From Mycobacterium sp. MBM (lineage in GTDB: Bacteria > Actinomycetota > Actinomycetes > Mycobacteriales > Mycobacteriaceae), in NCBI GenBank assembly GCA_021648845.1, contig JAKJHY010000004.1, positions 220,237 through 284,236 of the forward strand: a stretch of DNA of 64,000 nt, read 5' to 3'. Both the position numbers and the translations under genes were made by a program. Below, piece by piece: positions 63,486 through 64,000 of the stretch (position 1 is the first letter of the stretch; every line of letters starts with the position of its first letter). The notes under the pieces are model-generated. The model was not told where the DNA came from, did no database searches, and saw only the letters and a program-made list of their open reading frames with translations.

Positions 63486-64000
63486 TCAGCCGATGAGGCG
63501 CTGAATGAATGCCCCGACAGCGAGCTGAGCATCGGCAGCCGCGACGCTCGAATCGACATCTGGATGGTCCAGAGTGAACTGATCGACGTACGCGCCAGTC
63601 CCTTGAGCTGACGAATCTGCGAAATTGGCTTGGAGATCCAACAGTTGTGTGCGGATATCGCCGGTCGGCGGCCCGAATACTTCTAGGACCCGCCCCGCTG
63701 CAGTAATCGCATCGCCAAGATCGTTGTTCAGTAGCACGAACGCGATGTCGTACCAGTCTTTTGGCTTGCGTCGTCCGTGCGCTGCGGCCACCTTGGCGAG
63801 CAAGAAGCCTCCCAGCCCAGTGACGTTGATTTCGGCCTCACGCCATACTCCGTGATCGCTGGCACCAAACTTATGTATGACGATGTCCTGCGCTGCGTGT
63901 CGCGTACCGCGCAGGTTTGCAGCTGAGGGGGACCCGTTTGGTGGTCCAGTCGTTATGCGACTTTCGGTTGGTGGGTCGCCGACCACTGTAGGGCAAACTC
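63486..64000 (-). CDS. AbiEii/AbiGii-type nucleotidyltransferase toxin-like protein, 5' end beyond window
   Basis: The visible C-terminal 165 residues or so end at 63486. The frame remains open to the window edge, so the start lies outside. The segment GFLLAKVAAAHGRRKPKDWYDIAFVLLNND matches the Lys/Lys-Asp-x-Tyr-Asp signature of AbiEii-like toxins of type IV toxin-antitoxin or abortive-infection systems. The N-terminal nucleotidyltransferase motif is not in view. Any antitoxin (AbiEi) would lie upstream, outside the window. Cargo of the element. Confidence 0.6.
   Translation of the reverse strand, partial: VCPTVVGDPPTESRITTGPPNGSPSAANLRGTRHAAQDIVIHKFGASDHGVWREAEINVTGLGGFLLAKVAAAHGRRKPKDWYDIAFVLLNNDLGDAITAAGRVLEVFGPPTGDIRTQLLDLQANFADSSAQGTGAYVDQFTLDHPDVDSSVAAADAQLAVGAFIQRLIG

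Overview
The window is chromosomal DNA of a Mycobacterium, most likely a fast-growing Mycolicibacterium-type species. The evidence is high GC with strong G/C at third codon positions, a complete ESX-3 type VII secretion locus with PE, PPE and WXG100 genes, mycobacterial IdeR and SOS boxes, a 13E12-family HNH protein, and gene order that I recall from M. tuberculosis Rv0271c-Rv0276 and Rv0282-Rv0294. Species cannot be fixed from the sequence alone.

Layout. (1) 29-7216: a fused acyl-CoA dehydrogenase (fadE6), a 2-hydroxyacid dehydrogenase, an alpha/beta hydrolase, two TetR regulators, a VOC-fold protein and an MpaB/DUF2236 oxygenase. (2) 7359-21909: ESX-3. Two IdeR-like boxes precede eccA3-eccB3-eccC3-PE5-PPE4-esxG-esxH-espG3-eccD3-mycP3-eccE3, mostly joined by 4-base or shorter overlaps, so the core complex, chaperones, substrates and protease are co-expressed under iron control. 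(3) 21899-33174: mixed envelope and metabolic genes, including an alpha/beta hydrolase, an amidohydrolase, tam, a NUDIX hydrolase, two PAP2 phosphatases (one fused to a lipid kinase), an L,D-transpeptidase-like secreted protein, a membrane-anchored Hsp70-like protein with a poly-threonine tail, a secreted M15-like protein and a D-amino-acid oxidase. (4) 33360-34846: a 13E12/HNH gene with a perfect SOS box upstream. (5) 34932-40837: a secreted-protein cluster with a KDT-repeat protein, a GH16 glucanase-like enzyme and two tandem paralogous clan-A glycoside hydrolases. (6) 41437-44628: a HemK2-like methyltransferase, a CDGSH Fe-S protein, GAF-ANTAR and STAS stress regulators and a heme-oxygenase-like diiron protein. 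(7) 44701-52915: TetR, P1 peptidase and APC permease; then zwf and a GH15 trehalase/glucoamylase; then a secreted lipase-like protein. (8) 53103-58788: a complete five-gene peptide/nickel-type ABC importer. (9) 58803-61444: a SpoIIM-like membrane protein divergent from a TetR gene across a near-ideal operator, a small orphan gene and an F420-dependent oxidoreductase.

From 61511 to the right edge the sequence changes character. A 40-base 3' half of a tRNA-Gly gene, cut inside the anticodon, lies beside a tyrosine integrase pseudogene. That pseudogene has two in-frame stops and a one-base deletion in its catalytic tyrosine codon. An orphan gene and a partial AbiEii-type toxin gene follow. This is the left end of an integrated element whose other end, expected to carry the intact tRNA-Gly, lies outside the window.

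The most notable observations are the crippled integrase and tRNA att scar, the SOS box on the HNH gene, substitution of two zinc-ligand positions in EsxH, the HemK2/CDGSH/diiron neighbourhood, the poly-Thr Hsp70-like protein, and several well-formed operator palindromes. I see no CRISPR array and no clear wholly new multi-gene system. Homology statements rest on recognition from memory, not on searches.
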